This document shows positions 8,175 through 17,600 of a stretch of 64,000 bases of DNA, in pieces. The position numbers were made by a program, and so were the translations under genes. The first letter of the stretch is position 1. Each line of letters starts with the position of its first letter. The stretch spans positions 10,636-74,635 of the forward strand of contig DAIRSI010000022.1 of the NCBI GenBank assembly GCA_036804505.1, given 5' to 3'. This DNA is from Phocaeicola_A sp036804505. Lineage in GTDB: Bacteria; Bacteroidota; Bacteroidia; Bacteroidales; Bacteroidaceae. Below the pieces are notes generated by a model that saw only the letters and a program-made list of their open reading frames with translations, made no database searches and was not told where the DNA came from.

Positions 8175-10136
8175 ATGATGCGCAATAAATTGATTTTGGC
8201 AGGACTGTTTTATGCAGTCTTATCTGTGGGATGTACCACAGATGACGGTTTGACTGATACAGACGATACAAGTTCGAGCGGCAGTTCATCTTCATCGTCT
8301 TCTTCGAGTGGCAGCTCTAGTTCTTCGACAACCGTAGGTGATGAGGTAACTACCACTTCCGCAGACGATTATCTGGGAAAATATACGACTGCCTCCACCA
8401 TGAAAATAGTATGGAGCGGAAGCACGGCAACCGTTTCCAGTGTTCCGGATTCAGTAACGGTGACTTCCAATTCTTCAGGCAATGTTGTCCTGACTTCAAC
8501 CACATCCAGGTTCATCCGTTATCAAGTGAGTGGTTCCGGTTCGGGTTCTTTGAAAATATACAGTGACCATCTCTATGAAATTTCCATGAACGGGCTAACG
8601 CTGACTTCTTCTTCGGGACCTGCTTTCAACCTTCAAAGTCACAAGCGTGCGTTTATCGTACCCGAGAGCGGTACCACCAATACTTTGGCGGATTCTTCCA
8701 CATATCCTACCAGTACGGAGGACCAGAAGGGTACTTTGTTTGCCGAAGGCCAACTGATCTTTGCCGGTTCGGGAACGCTGAATGTGAAGGGAAATTACAA
8801 GCATGCCATTTGCAGTGACGACTATATCGTCGGGATGAGCGGAACTGTGAATGTTACAGGAGCTGCAGCCGATGCAATCCATACTAATTCGTATGTGATT
8901 CTGCAGGATGGAACATGGACTTTGGCATCCGTTGAAGAAGGTGTTCAGGTGGAAGCAGGGAATGCATGTATCAACGGCGGTTCACTGACTTCGGTGACCA
9001 CAGGTGAAAAGGCGCACACTATCTCTACGGCAGGCAATTTCCGTCAGACGGCAGGAACTCTGACTTCTACGGTTTCTGGTGCAGGTTCTAAATGTATTAA
9101 GACGGACGGGGATGTGAACATTGCAGGCGGGACATTCAAACTGACAACTACGGGAGGTGTGTATGTGGAATCTACTACAGATGTTAGTTCGGCTTGCGGC
9201 ATCAATTGCGACGGCAATCTGAATATCACGGGTGGAACATTTACAATGACAAGTAGCGGACAAGCCGGTAAGTGTATTTCGGTTGATGGTACTGCCATTT
9301 TCGGAAATTCTACTGGCGGACCTAACATAACAGCTACAACAAGTGGTTCTGCTTATGGTACTAGTAATGGAGGCGGAGGTTTTGGCGGTTCGTCATCAAG
9401 CTCGAATTCTTCCAAGGCAAAAGCTATCAAGAGCGAGGGAGCATTGACCATCAATGACGGTGTGTTCACCATCAAGACTTCTACCAGCGAGGCCGAAGGC
9501 ATTGAATCCAAAACATCCGTCACCATCAATGGGGGTAAGGTTGTTGCTACCACTTATGATGATGCCATTAACTCTTCGGGAATGATTACCGTCAATGGAG
9601 GTTATGTATATGCTTACGCAAGCAATAACGATGCTATAGATTCGAATTATGGAAAGAGCGGTGCCATTACCATAAATGGCGGTGTGGTGATAGCTCATGG
9701 TACTTCATCACCCGAGGAAGGGCTTGATGCTGACAGTCCGTCTTATCTGACTATCAAAGGAGGTACTGTATTCACTTCCGGAGGAAATCAGGGAGGTAGC
9801 GGTTCGCCAAGTTGTTCGCAACCGGTAGTTCTGATAGGAATGTCATTGTCGGCAGGGTATTTCACTGTGGCTGATTCCAATGGTACGGTTATTTTTGCTT
9901 GCAAGGTCCCGCGCAGCATGAGTGCCGATTATTCCTATGTCACTTCTTCATCGTTCAAAAGCGGCAGTACTTATAAATATGGTGTGTCCTCTTCTGCTCC
10001 AAGCAGCTATACATCCAATTGGGACAGTTATTATTATGCTGGAGGCAGCTCCTCAGTTTCTTCGTGGAGCAGTTTTACCTGTGGTTCTGGATATTCCTCT
10101 ACAGGATCTTCCAGTAGCGGCGGTTTCGGAAGATAA
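8175..10136 (+). CDS. Cthe_2159-type carbohydrate-binding beta-helix lipoprotein
   Basis: This 653-residue lipoprotein has the lipobox LSVGC (Cys19). A Ser-rich linker (~32-60) follows, then a right-handed beta-helix built from repeated short motifs such as LNITGGTFTMTS, ALTINDGVFTI, VTINGGKVVATTYDDAIN and AITINGGVVIAHG. The repeated T/V-I-N-G-G turns and DDAIN / NDAIDSN acidic turns match the Cthe_2159 family, structurally a calcium- and acidic-polysaccharide-binding pectate-lyase-like helix. The C-terminal ~80 residues are Ser/Gly/Tyr-rich (SSSVSSWSSF, SGGFGR). No catalytic lyase residues can be assigned. It is the last gene of the VTC operon, 12 bp after the DUF2490 gene, and ends at a strong terminator. 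It is likely exposed on the cell surface. Confidence 0.82.
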   Translation: MMRNKLILAGLFYAVLSVGCTTDDGLTDTDDTSSSGSSSSSSSSSGSSSSSTTVGDEVTTTSADDYLGKYTTASTMKIVWSGSTATVSSVPDSVTVTSNSSGNVVLTSTTSRFIRYQVSGSGSGSLKIYSDHLYEISMNGLTLTSSSGPAFNLQSHKRAFIVPESGTTNTLADSSTYPTSTEDQKGTLFAEGQLIFAGSGTLNVKGNYKHAICSDDYIVGMSGTVNVTGAAADAIHTNSYVILQDGTWTLASVEEGVQVEAGNACINGGSLTSVTTGEKAHTISTAGNFRQTAGTLTSTVSGAGSKCIKTDGDVNIAGGTFKLTTTGGVYVESTTDVSSACGINCDGNLNITGGTFTMTSSGQAGKCISVDGTAIFGNSTGGPNITATTSGSAYGTSNGGGGFGGSSSSSNSSKAKAIKSEGALTINDGVFTIKTSTSEAEGIESKTSVTINGGKVVATTYDDAINSSGMITVNGGYVYAYASNNDAIDSNYGKSGAITINGGVVIAHGTSSPEEGLDADSPSYLTIKGGTVFTSGGNQGGSGSPSCSQPVVLIGMSLSAGYFTVADSNGTVIFACKVPRSMSADYSYVTSSSFKSGSTYKYGVSSSAPSSYTSNWDSYYYAGGSSSVSSWSSFTCGSGYSSTGSSSSGGFGR

Positions 10137-10142
10137 GATAAT

Positions 10143-10174
10143 AAAAAAATCCATCGGAAACGATGGATTTTTTT
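10143..10174. terminator. Bidirectional terminator between the VTC operon and pyrH
   Basis: A perfect 14-bp stem (10143-10156 with 10161-10174) has a GAAA loop, A-tract on the left and T-tract on the right, between convergent genes. It serves both strands. Confidence 0.92.
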
Positions 10175-10187
10175 TGTCTGTCGGGAA

Positions 10188-10898
10188 TTAGTTATGTACT
10201 ACAGTGCCTATGTTTTCGCCTGCAATCACTTTCTTCAGGTTTCCTTTTTTGTCCATATCGAAGACAATGATGGGAAGATTGTTCTCTTTGCACATACAGG
10301 TGGCTGTGAGATCCATGACCTTCAGTCCGCGTTTTAGAATTTCATCATAAGTGATGTCGTCGAATTTGGTTGCTGTAGGGTCTTTTTCCGGATCAGCCGT
10401 ATAGATACCGTCCACACGGGTACCTTTCAGCATGATGTCGGCTTCAATCTCTATTCCTCGCAAGGAAGAGCCCGTATCGGTAGTGAAGAACGGATTGCCG
10501 GTTCCTGCCGACATGATGACCACTTCGCCGTTTTCCATGGCTTCTATGGCTTTCCATTTGCTGTAGAAGTCTCCGATAGGTTCCATACGTATAGCTGTGA
10601 GTACACGGGCTTTTACACCGGCTGCACCCAGTGCAGAACTGAGTCCCAAACTGTTGATTACCGTAGCAAGCATTCCCATCTGGTCACCTTTCACACGGTC
10701 AAACCCCTTGGATGCGCCGCTGAGTCCCCGGAAAATATTTCCACCGCCGATCACGATACCTATCTGGATTCCCATGTCGTGGATTTCCTTTATCTGCAAG
10801 GCATATTCGTTCAGCCGTTTTTCGTCGATGCCGTATTGCTTTTCTCCCATCAGGCTTTCGCCGCTTAATTTCAAAAGAATTCTTTTATACTTTGCCAT
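10188..10898 (-). CDS. pyrH: UMP kinase
   Basis: Phosphorylates UMP to UDP with ATP; the bacterial hexameric amino-acid-kinase-fold enzyme. Visible motifs: KRILLKLSGESLMG at the N-terminus, GGGNIFRG, MSAGTGNPFFTTDT and DGIYTADPEKDPTATKFD. At 236 residues the length is canonical. It is the last gene of yraN-birA-pyrH, 18 bp after birA. Confidence 0.97.
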   Translation of the reverse strand: MAKYKRILLKLSGESLMGEKQYGIDEKRLNEYALQIKEIHDMGIQIGIVIGGGNIFRGLSGASKGFDRVKGDQMGMLATVINSLGLSSALGAAGVKARVLTAIRMEPIGDFYSKWKAIEAMENGEVVIMSAGTGNPFFTTDTGSSLRGIEIEADIMLKGTRVDGIYTADPEKDPTATKFDDITYDEILKRGLKVMDLTATCMCKENNLPIIVFDMDKKGNLKKVIAGENIGTVVHN

Positions 10899-10916
10899 AA
10901 GTTTATGTTTTTTGAT

Positions 10917-11684
10917 TTATAATATGATACTTACTTCCTTGAATGCATATCTCCTGAATTTTCCCCATTCGTCTTTCAGAACAAGGATTCCCGATGGTTC
11001 CACACCTTCTATGCGAGCCTGAAAGACTCCGTCCTTGTCTTTATAGGGAAAGAGTCCTTCACCTCTGAACAGAGATTTTGCATATAGTTTCCTGATGCTT
11101 TCGAATCGTCCGTCTTGCAATTTCCGATAGTAAGACTCGAAGCTGTTGAGAATACAGCTTAGAATAGAGGTCGTATTTTCTTCCATTCCTGTTATCTGTT
11201 TGAGGGAGACAGGATTGGGGGCATTGCTGACAAATGATTCCTGATTAATGTTCAATCCTTCGCCTAGAATGCTTTGGGATATGATTTTCCCCAGCAAGTC
11301 ATTTTCAATAAGGATGCCGCAAATTTTCTTTTCCTTCCAGTAGATATCATTGGGCCATTTGATGGAACAATTCTGCATAAATTTATCCAGAGTGTCTTTG
11401 ATACTTAAGGAGATAATCTGGGAGAGGTAAAACTGCTCGTTGCCTGCGAGAAAATCCGGACGGCACAGAATACTGAAAAGCAGATTCTTTCCCGGAGAAC
11501 TTTCCCAGCTGTTGCCTCTTTGTCCTTTTCCGGCAACCTGAAAATCCGTAACGGCGACAGTAAATTCCGAATCGGAAAGTTCTTCTGCGTGATTGTGCAG
11601 ATAATTATTGGTGGAATCAGTCTCTTCGAGTCTGATGACTTTCCAATTGTTCGATATTTCGAGTTTCTCAATCATTTTATTCAT
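10917..11684 (-). CDS. birA: Biotin--[acetyl-CoA-carboxylase] ligase (no DNA-binding domain)
   Basis: Transfers biotin through biotinyl-AMP to carrier proteins. The ligase core shows LEETDSTNNYL, GKGQRGNSWESSPGKNLLFS (the biotinyl-AMP loop GRGRxG appears as GKGQRG), IKWPNDIYWKEKKICGIL and the C-terminal SH3-like domain ending in ALKEV-type strands. It is 255 residues without the N-terminal winged helix of E. coli BirA, so it should be an enzyme only and not a repressor. The first Met (11684) or the Met four codons in (11675) may be used. It lies 4 bp after yraN. Confidence 0.93.
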   Translation of the reverse strand: MNKMIEKLEISNNWKVIRLEETDSTNNYLHNHAEELSDSEFTVAVTDFQVAGKGQRGNSWESSPGKNLLFSILCRPDFLAGNEQFYLSQIISLSIKDTLDKFMQNCSIKWPNDIYWKEKKICGILIENDLLGKIISQSILGEGLNINQESFVSNAPNPVSLKQITGMEENTTSILSCILNSFESYYRKLQDGRFESIRKLYAKSLFRGEGLFPYKDKDGVFQARIEGVEPSGILVLKDEWGKFRRYAFKEVSIIL

Positions 11685-11688
11685 TCAA

Positions 11689-12054
11689 TTACCATACGGG
11701 AGAATAGAAAGCCTCTTGGATATGCTCTATCCGGAAAGGTTGGTTGGTCCCGGTGACAGTTATGATATCAAATCTGACAGGCAGGTCGATGCAGTTTTTT
11801 CGGATATATGCATCTGTCGATGTAACTATTCTTCTTATTTTTACATCGGTAACTGCATCTTCGGGATTTCCGAATGAATTGTTTCTTCGGGTTTTTACTT
11901 CGACGATAATCAGTGTATCATCCTTCTGAGCTACAATGTCCAGTTCCTTTTTTCCCGAACGCCAGTTGCGGTCGAGCAGAATGTAGCCTTCATGCAAAAG
12001 GTATTGTGCAGCTGCGTCTTCACCCTCTTTTCCCAACAGATTATGTGATGCCAT
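11689..12054 (-). CDS. YraN / UPF0102 family nuclease-fold protein
   Basis: A 121-residue protein of the UPF0102 family with a restriction-endonuclease-like core: GKEGEDAAAQYLL, DRNWRSGKKELDIVAQ and LIIVEVKTRRN give the E...D...EVK pattern of that fold. Its substrate is unknown. It is first in the yraN-birA-pyrH unit, with a TATTTTTG box on the minus strand at 12075-12068, just upstream of its ATG. Confidence 0.9.
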   Translation of the reverse strand: MASHNLLGKEGEDAAAQYLLHEGYILLDRNWRSGKKELDIVAQKDDTLIIVEVKTRRNNSFGNPEDAVTDVKIRRIVTSTDAYIRKNCIDLPVRFDIITVTGTNQPFRIEHIQEAFYSPVW

Positions 12055-12087
12055 AAATTTGTTTTTGCAAAAATAATTGTTTTATGC

Positions 12088-12118
12088 TTTGTATTTCAAT
12101 AATGTAAGGTTAATTTTG
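12088..12118 (+). promoter_or_regulatory. Promoter of the small basic protein gene and tadA
   Basis: A -33 TTTG (12088-12091) and -7 TAATTTTG (12111-12118) are separated by exactly 19 bp, a full Bacteroides consensus. Transcription should start around 12124-12126, leaving almost no leader before the ATG at 12128. Confidence 0.65.
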
Positions 12119-12127
12119 CAACCGAAT

Positions 12128-12361
12128 ATGAATAAAAACGGTAAAAAACGGGTAAAGGTGCTTTCCGGCGAACCTAAAAGACATCAGAGAATGGTGTGTC
12201 TGGTGAGCGAGGAGGAAGCGCGTATTGTAGATTGTTATCTCAAAAAGTATAAGATAACAAACAAGGGTCGTTGGATTCGTGAAACTGTACTTACTTTTAT
12301 TCATAAGAATATGGAGGAAGATTACCCTACTTTGTTCGGCGAAAATGAAATGAGAAGATAG
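12128..12361 (+). CDS. Small basic conserved protein, possible ribbon-helix-helix
   Basis: The open frame extends up to 12077, but that extension runs through the promoter. I choose the ATG at 12128, giving 77 residues. The protein starts MNKNGKKRVKVL, is very basic, and then has a pattern KRHQRMVCLVSEEEARIVD followed by a helical region (YLKKYKITNKGRWIRETVL). This resembles ribbon-helix-helix proteins that accompany mobilisation genes in Bacteroides. Nothing else mobile is nearby, so that reading is weak. It is translated 2 bp ahead of tadA and so is likely co-expressed with it. Confidence 0.65.
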   Translation: MNKNGKKRVKVLSGEPKRHQRMVCLVSEEEARIVDCYLKKYKITNKGRWIRETVLTFIHKNMEEDYPTLFGENEMRR

Positions 12362-12363
12362 AA

Positions 12364-12798
12364 ATGACTGATGACAGTTTCTACATGAAGCAGGCTTTAC
12401 TTGAGGCTCAAAAGGCTTTCGATAAGGGAGAAGTTCCGGTGGGTGCCGTTGTGGTAAGCAAAGGACGAATCATAGCTCGTGCCTATAATCTGACGGAGAC
12501 TCTCAACGATGTTACGGCTCATGCCGAGATGCAGGCGATAACTGCAGCCGCCAATACGATTGGGGGCAAGTACCTTAATGAATGTACCTTGTATGTCACG
12601 GTAGAACCTTGTGTAATGTGTGCCGGGGCCTTAGGGTGGGCACAGTTGGGTAAACTGGTGTTTGGAGCGGAAGATCCGAAACGTGGCTATCAAGTGTATG
12701 CACCTAATGCACTTCATCCCAAGACGGAAGTGGTGAAGGGCCTTTTTGCGGAAGAAGCATCTTCCTTGATGAAGACATTCTTTCAGAGGAAAAGATAA
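12364..12798 (+). CDS. tadA: tRNA-specific adenosine deaminase (A34 to I34)
   Basis: Zinc-dependent deaminase that makes inosine at the wobble position of tRNA-Arg(ACG). At 144 residues it shows HAEMQAI (zinc His and catalytic Glu) and PCVMCAGAL (two zinc cysteines), with VPVGAVVV before them. It lies 2 bp after the small basic protein gene and ends 2 bp from the convergent DUF4834 gene, with no clear terminator between. Confidence 0.93.
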   Translation: MTDDSFYMKQALLEAQKAFDKGEVPVGAVVVSKGRIIARAYNLTETLNDVTAHAEMQAITAAANTIGGKYLNECTLYVTVEPCVMCAGALGWAQLGKLVFGAEDPKRGYQVYAPNALHPKTEVVKGLFAEEASSLMKTFFQRKR

Positions 12799-12800
12799 TC

Positions 12801-13046
12801 CTATTTTTTTATTTCTTCATAATCGACATATTCTCCTTCGTCTTTGTCGAAAATTTTCTTTTTATCGTTTCCGTTCTCTTGGGATTCAGAGTCTTGATTG
12901 TTTTCTTCGCTGTTGTGCCTTTTGTTATGTGAATATCTTCCTATTCCAAACAATTTGAATACACTGTTCAGTACATAAAATCCGATTCCTACAATTATGA
13001 AGAATACAAATATGATGAAAAACAAGATGCCACCTATAATACTCAT
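12801..13046 (-). CDS. DUF4834 small membrane protein
   Basis: 81 residues: one N-terminal membrane helix (residues ~5-27, IIGGILFFIIFVFFIIVGIGFYV in two parts), then a short amphipathic piece and a charged Asp/Glu/Lys-rich tail ending EYVDYEEIKK. It matches the Bacteroidetes DUF4834 family in size and layout. Its place 63 bp behind pssA suggests a membrane-lipid context; the function is unknown. Confidence 0.75.
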   Translation of the reverse strand: MSIIGGILFFIIFVFFIIVGIGFYVLNSVFKLFGIGRYSHNKRHNSEENNQDSESQENGNDKKKIFDKDEGEYVDYEEIKK

Positions 13047-13109
13047 TACTTCTTTTTTATTTAATATTTAAAAAGGAAAATGCAACAAATGTGCCAAAAG
13101 GTCTTTTTT

Positions 13110-13817
13110 TTAGATTTTCTTTTGGGTAAATATAGATAATAATACATAAATGGTAATGATGGCAGCAAAACTGCTAATGCCCAGTATCAATATCAGTGGA
13201 ATGCAAATAATCAGAAAAATGAATCTGATTTGGTTGCTTGCCCATGAAAGATTCTTGAATTTGAGTGAGAACATCGGGATTTCTGCTACCAGCATCCAGG
13301 ACAAAAGAAGAATGAACCAGATCATGATAAAAATGCTGAATTTTTCGGATACGATGTAATCGTGTTCTCCTACAATCAGCGAACCCCAGAACAGTGCGTT
13401 GGCTGGGGTAGGCATCCCGATAAAACTTGTTGTCTGACGAGGGTCAATGTTAAATTTCGCCAGCCTTAATGCTGAAAAAACAGCTATCAGAAATGCTATA
13501 TAAGGCATTATAGTGGAAAAGTTCGTAAGAAAGGACGGATAGAACATTTCCTTCATGACAGAAAAAATCATGACGGAAGGAGCAAGTCCGAACGTTGTCA
13601 AATCTGCCAGAGAATCGAGCTCTTTTCCTATATCCGATGGGGCTTTTAACAGCCTTGCCGACATGCCGTCGAAGAAATCGAACACAGCACCCAGAATGAT
13701 GAAAGTAAAAGCTCCTTGATAGTTTCCCTGAAATGCCAAAGTGCTTGCTATACAACCGGAAAACAGGTTGCAACTGGTAAGTGTGTTCGGAATATAGCGT
13801 GTAATCATGTTTGCCAT
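13110..13817 (-). CDS. pssA: CDP-diacylglycerol--serine O-phosphatidyltransferase
   Basis: Makes phosphatidylserine from CDP-diacylglycerol and serine in the inner membrane. The CDP-alcohol phosphotransferase signature is complete: FDGMSARLLKAPSDIGKELD continues to SLAD, giving the D-G-x2-A-R-x8-G-x3-D-x3-D spacing. It has 235 residues and about six to seven membrane segments. It directly follows psd (1 bp gap), so consecutive steps of phosphatidylethanolamine synthesis are coupled. Confidence 0.95.
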   Translation of the reverse strand: MANMITRYIPNTLTSCNLFSGCIASTLAFQGNYQGAFTFIILGAVFDFFDGMSARLLKAPSDIGKELDSLADLTTFGLAPSVMIFSVMKEMFYPSFLTNFSTIMPYIAFLIAVFSALRLAKFNIDPRQTTSFIGMPTPANALFWGSLIVGEHDYIVSEKFSIFIMIWFILLLSWMLVAEIPMFSLKFKNLSWASNQIRFIFLIICIPLILILGISSFAAIITIYVLLSIFTQKKI

Positions 13818-13818
13818 A

Positions 13819-14505
13819 TCATTTTAATTTGGCGATAACGGTTTCGTTACCGGTAGTCTTTTGTCCCATGGTGACACAGACTTCCGAATTCACCGGAAGA
13901 TATACGTCGACTCTGGAACCGAATTTTATGAAACCCATGTGTTCATCAATATAGCAGTCCTCGCCTTCTTCTGCGTAGGTAACAATTCTTCTTGCCACAG
14001 CACCGGCAATCTGCCGTGCCATGATTTCTCTGCCATCTTGTGTCTCGATGATGACGGTGGAACGTTCGTTTTCTGTACTTGCTTTAGGCAGGTAGGCTTT
14101 TTTGAAATTGCCGTTCTGGTGTGCCACTCTCTTTACGACTCCTTCTACAGGATACCAATTGGCATGAACATTGATGAGGCTCATGAAGATGGAAATCATC
14201 AGGCGCCGGTCATGAAAATATTCATTTTCATCAACTTCTTCTATGACTACAATGGTACCGTCGGCAGGAGCTACGACTACATCTTTGGCCTCCCCATTGA
14301 ATATGCGGATGGGGCAACGAAAAAAATTGACAATGATGCCATAGACAATAAGGCTGATGGCAAGCAATATATAAAAAGGTATATGGCTCTCAAAAATTTT
14401 GATTACGCAAAGATTTAAGGCAACAAGAATGAATAAACTTAATATAAGAAAGTTGGTGCCTTCTCTGTGTATTCGTATTTTCTTGAGTTTTTTTATTCGG
14501 TTCAT
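13819..14505 (-). CDS. psd: Phosphatidylserine decarboxylase proenzyme
   Basis: Decarboxylates phosphatidylserine to phosphatidylethanolamine and uses a pyruvoyl group made by self-cleavage. The cleavage site is seen in GFIKFGSRVDVYLP (Gly-Ser). At 228 residues it is the short archaeal-type Psd, with two N-terminal membrane helices (~21-55), APADGTIVVIEEV and the VHANWYPVEG motif. It is the first gene of psd-pssA-DUF4834. Confidence 0.94.
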   Translation of the reverse strand: MNRIKKLKKIRIHREGTNFLILSLFILVALNLCVIKIFESHIPFYILLAISLIVYGIIVNFFRCPIRIFNGEAKDVVVAPADGTIVVIEEVDENEYFHDRRLMISIFMSLINVHANWYPVEGVVKRVAHQNGNFKKAYLPKASTENERSTVIIETQDGREIMARQIAGAVARRIVTYAEEGEDCYIDEHMGFIKFGSRVDVYLPVNSEVCVTMGQKTTGNETVIAKLK

Positions 14506-14636
14506 TAATTGTCTGGATATTCTTTTAATGTTGCAAAAATAGTTTTATTTTGCTTATTACGCAAATAAAAAAGAATAGAATTTGCTTATAACCTCAAAGA
14601 GATGTATCTTTAAACGAATTTTCAAGGATTAAAAAT

Positions 14637-17600
14637 ATGCAAGATTTTGTTCATTTACACGTACACACACAATATTCTATTCTCGATGGACAGGCCAGTA
14701 TAAAGCGCCTGGTCGATAAAGCTATAGCCGATGGTATGAGGGGAATGGCTGTAACTGATCATGGTAACATGATGGGTATCAAGGAGTTCTTTAATTATGT
14801 CAACAAGGTGAATGGCGGGAAAAAAGACGAGATAAAGGATTTAAAGAAGAAGGCAGAGGCAATCAAAAGCGGTAAAATAGAATGTGCTGATTCCGAGGCC
14901 GAACTTTCAAAAATAAATGCTGATATAGAAGCCGCTACAAAAAAACTTTTCAAGCCGATATTCGGATGCGAAATGTATGTGGCTCATCGACGTTTATTTA
15001 ATAAAGACGGGAAACAGGATAACAGCGGTTATCATTTGATTGTTCTTGCCAAGAACGAGAAAGGGTACCATAATCTTATCAAACTGGTTTCCAAGGCATG
15101 GACAGAGGGCTTTTATTCCCGCCCCAGAACGGACAGGGTAGAACTCGAAAAATATCATGAGGGACTTATTGTTTGTTCGGCTTGTCTGGGAGGTGAAGTC
15201 CCCAGACTCATTCGAGAACGTAATTACGAAGAGGCGGAAAAAACAATTCAATGGTATAAGAATCTGTTCGGCGAGGATTATTATCTCGAAATGCAGAAGC
15301 ACAAAGCAAATGTTCCCAGAGCAAATCATGAGACTTATGGCTTGCAATTGGAAGTGAATAAGTATCTGATGGAATACAGCAAGAAGTTCAATGTCAAGCT
15401 GATTTGTACCAATGATGTCCACTTCGTTGACGAGGAGAATGCCGAGGCTCATGACAGGTTGATTTGCTTGAGTACGGGCAAGGATCTTGATGATCCGAGA
15501 AGAATGCTTTATACAAAACAGGAGTGGTTCAAGACGCGCGAGGAAATGAATGCTTTGTTTGCCGATGTGCCCGAAGCAATGTCCAATACTTGTGATATAT
15601 GTGACAAGGTGGAGTTTTATTCCATCGATCATGCTCCCATCATGCCTACTTTTGCTATCCCTGTAGATTTTGGGACCGAAGAAGAATATCGGAAGAAATA
15701 TACTGAAGAAGATTTATTTAATGAATTTACGCAGGATGAAAACGGCAATGTTGTCGTGAGTCGTGCAGAAGGAGAGGCTAAGATAAAGAAACTGGGTGGA
15801 TATGACCGTCTTTATCGTATCAAACTGGAAGCGGACTATCTGGCAAAACTTACTGAAGACGGAGCCAAAGAAAAATATGGCGACAAACTGACGGATGAGG
15901 TGCGAGACCGGTTGAAGTTTGAATTGCACGTGATGAAAACAATGGGTTTCCCCGGATACTTTCTCATTGTGCAGGACTTTATCAATGCGGCACGTAAGGA
16001 GTTGAATGTATCGGTGGGACCGGGACGTGGTTCCGCTGCTGGGTCGGCAGTTGCCTATTGTTTGGGTATTACCAAGATAGACCCCATCTCGTATGATTTG
16101 CTGTTTGAACGTTTCCTGAATCCCGACCGTATTTCACTTCCTGATATTGATGTGGATTTCGATGATGACGGACGAGGAGAAGTACTCCGTTGGGTAACGA
16201 AGAAGTATGGGGAGAAGAATGTGGCGCACATCATTACTTACGGTACGATGGCCACCAAACTGGCAATCAAGGATGTTGCCCGTGTGCAAAAGCTTCCTTT
16301 GTCAGAGTCCGACCGCCTTTGCAAACTGATACCGGACAAGTTGCCCGATGGAAAGAAAATGAATCTTCCTAACGCAATATCGTGTATTCCGGAATTACAG
16401 GAAGCTGTTGTTTCCCCGAATGAGAATCTTCGTGATACATTGAAGTATGCAAAGATGCTTGAGGGTAATGTTCGCAATACAGGCGTGCATGCGTGTGGAA
16501 CTATCATCTGCAGGGATGATGTCTCGGATTGGGTTCCCGTAAGTACGGCAAAGGATCCGGATACGGGCGAAGATATGCTCGTGACGGAATACGAAGGCAG
16601 CGTCATTGAAGATACCGGTTTGATTAAGATGGACTTCTTGGGCTTGAAGACTCTTTCCATCATCAAAGAGGCGGTAGAAAACATCCGCTTGAGTTTGGGA
16701 AAAGATTTGGACATAGATAATATTGATATTAGTGATCCGGCAACTTACAAGTTATATTGTGAAGGGCGTACAATCGGCACGTTTCAGTTTGAATCGGCAG
16801 GTATGCAGAAATATCTGAGAGAGTTGCAACCGTCAACCTTCGAGGATTTGATTGCCATGAATGCGCTTTATCGACCGGGACCAATGGATTATATTCCTGA
16901 TTTCATTGACCGAAAGTTGGGAAAGAAGCCTATTGAATATGATATCCCTATTATGGAAAAGTATTTGAAGGATACCTATGGAATTACGGTCTATCAGGAA
17001 CAGGTCATGCTTCTTTCTCGTTTGCTTGCCGGTTTCACCCGAGGTGAAAGTGATACTTTGCGAAAGGCGATGGGGAAGAAACTGAAGGACAAACTGGATC
17101 ATCTGAAACCTAAGTTTATCGAGGGTGGTCAGAAGAACGGATATGACACCAAAGCTCTGGAAAAAATATGGCAGGACTGGGAAAAATTTGCCTCCTATGC
17201 ATTCAATAAGTCACACGCCACTTGTTATTCCTGGGTTGCATACCAGACGGCCTATCTGAAAGCCAATTATCCGCCTCAGTATATGGCGGCCTGCATGAGT
17301 CGGAATATATCGAATATCACTGAAATCACAAAGCTGATGGATGAATGTCGTTCAATGGGTATTCAGACACTGGGACCGGATGTCAATGAAAGTAACTTGA
17401 AGTTTTCTGTCAATGCAAAAGGAGATATCCGTTTCGGACTTGGTGCCATCAAGGGCGTAGGTGAAGGCGCAGTGCAATCTATCGTTGAGGAAAGAACAAA
17501 GAATGGACCGTATAAAGGAATATTTGATTTTGTGCAAAGAGTGAATCTGAGTGCATGCAATAGGAAAACCATGGAAAATCTGGCTTTGAGCGGCGGTTTT

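Noticed and set aside
8255..8340. Possible assembly artefact or phase-variable repeat in the Ser-rich linker
   Set aside because: Codons for Ser vary (AGC, TCA, TCT, AGT), so it is a normal low-complexity linker, not a simple DNA repeat tract.
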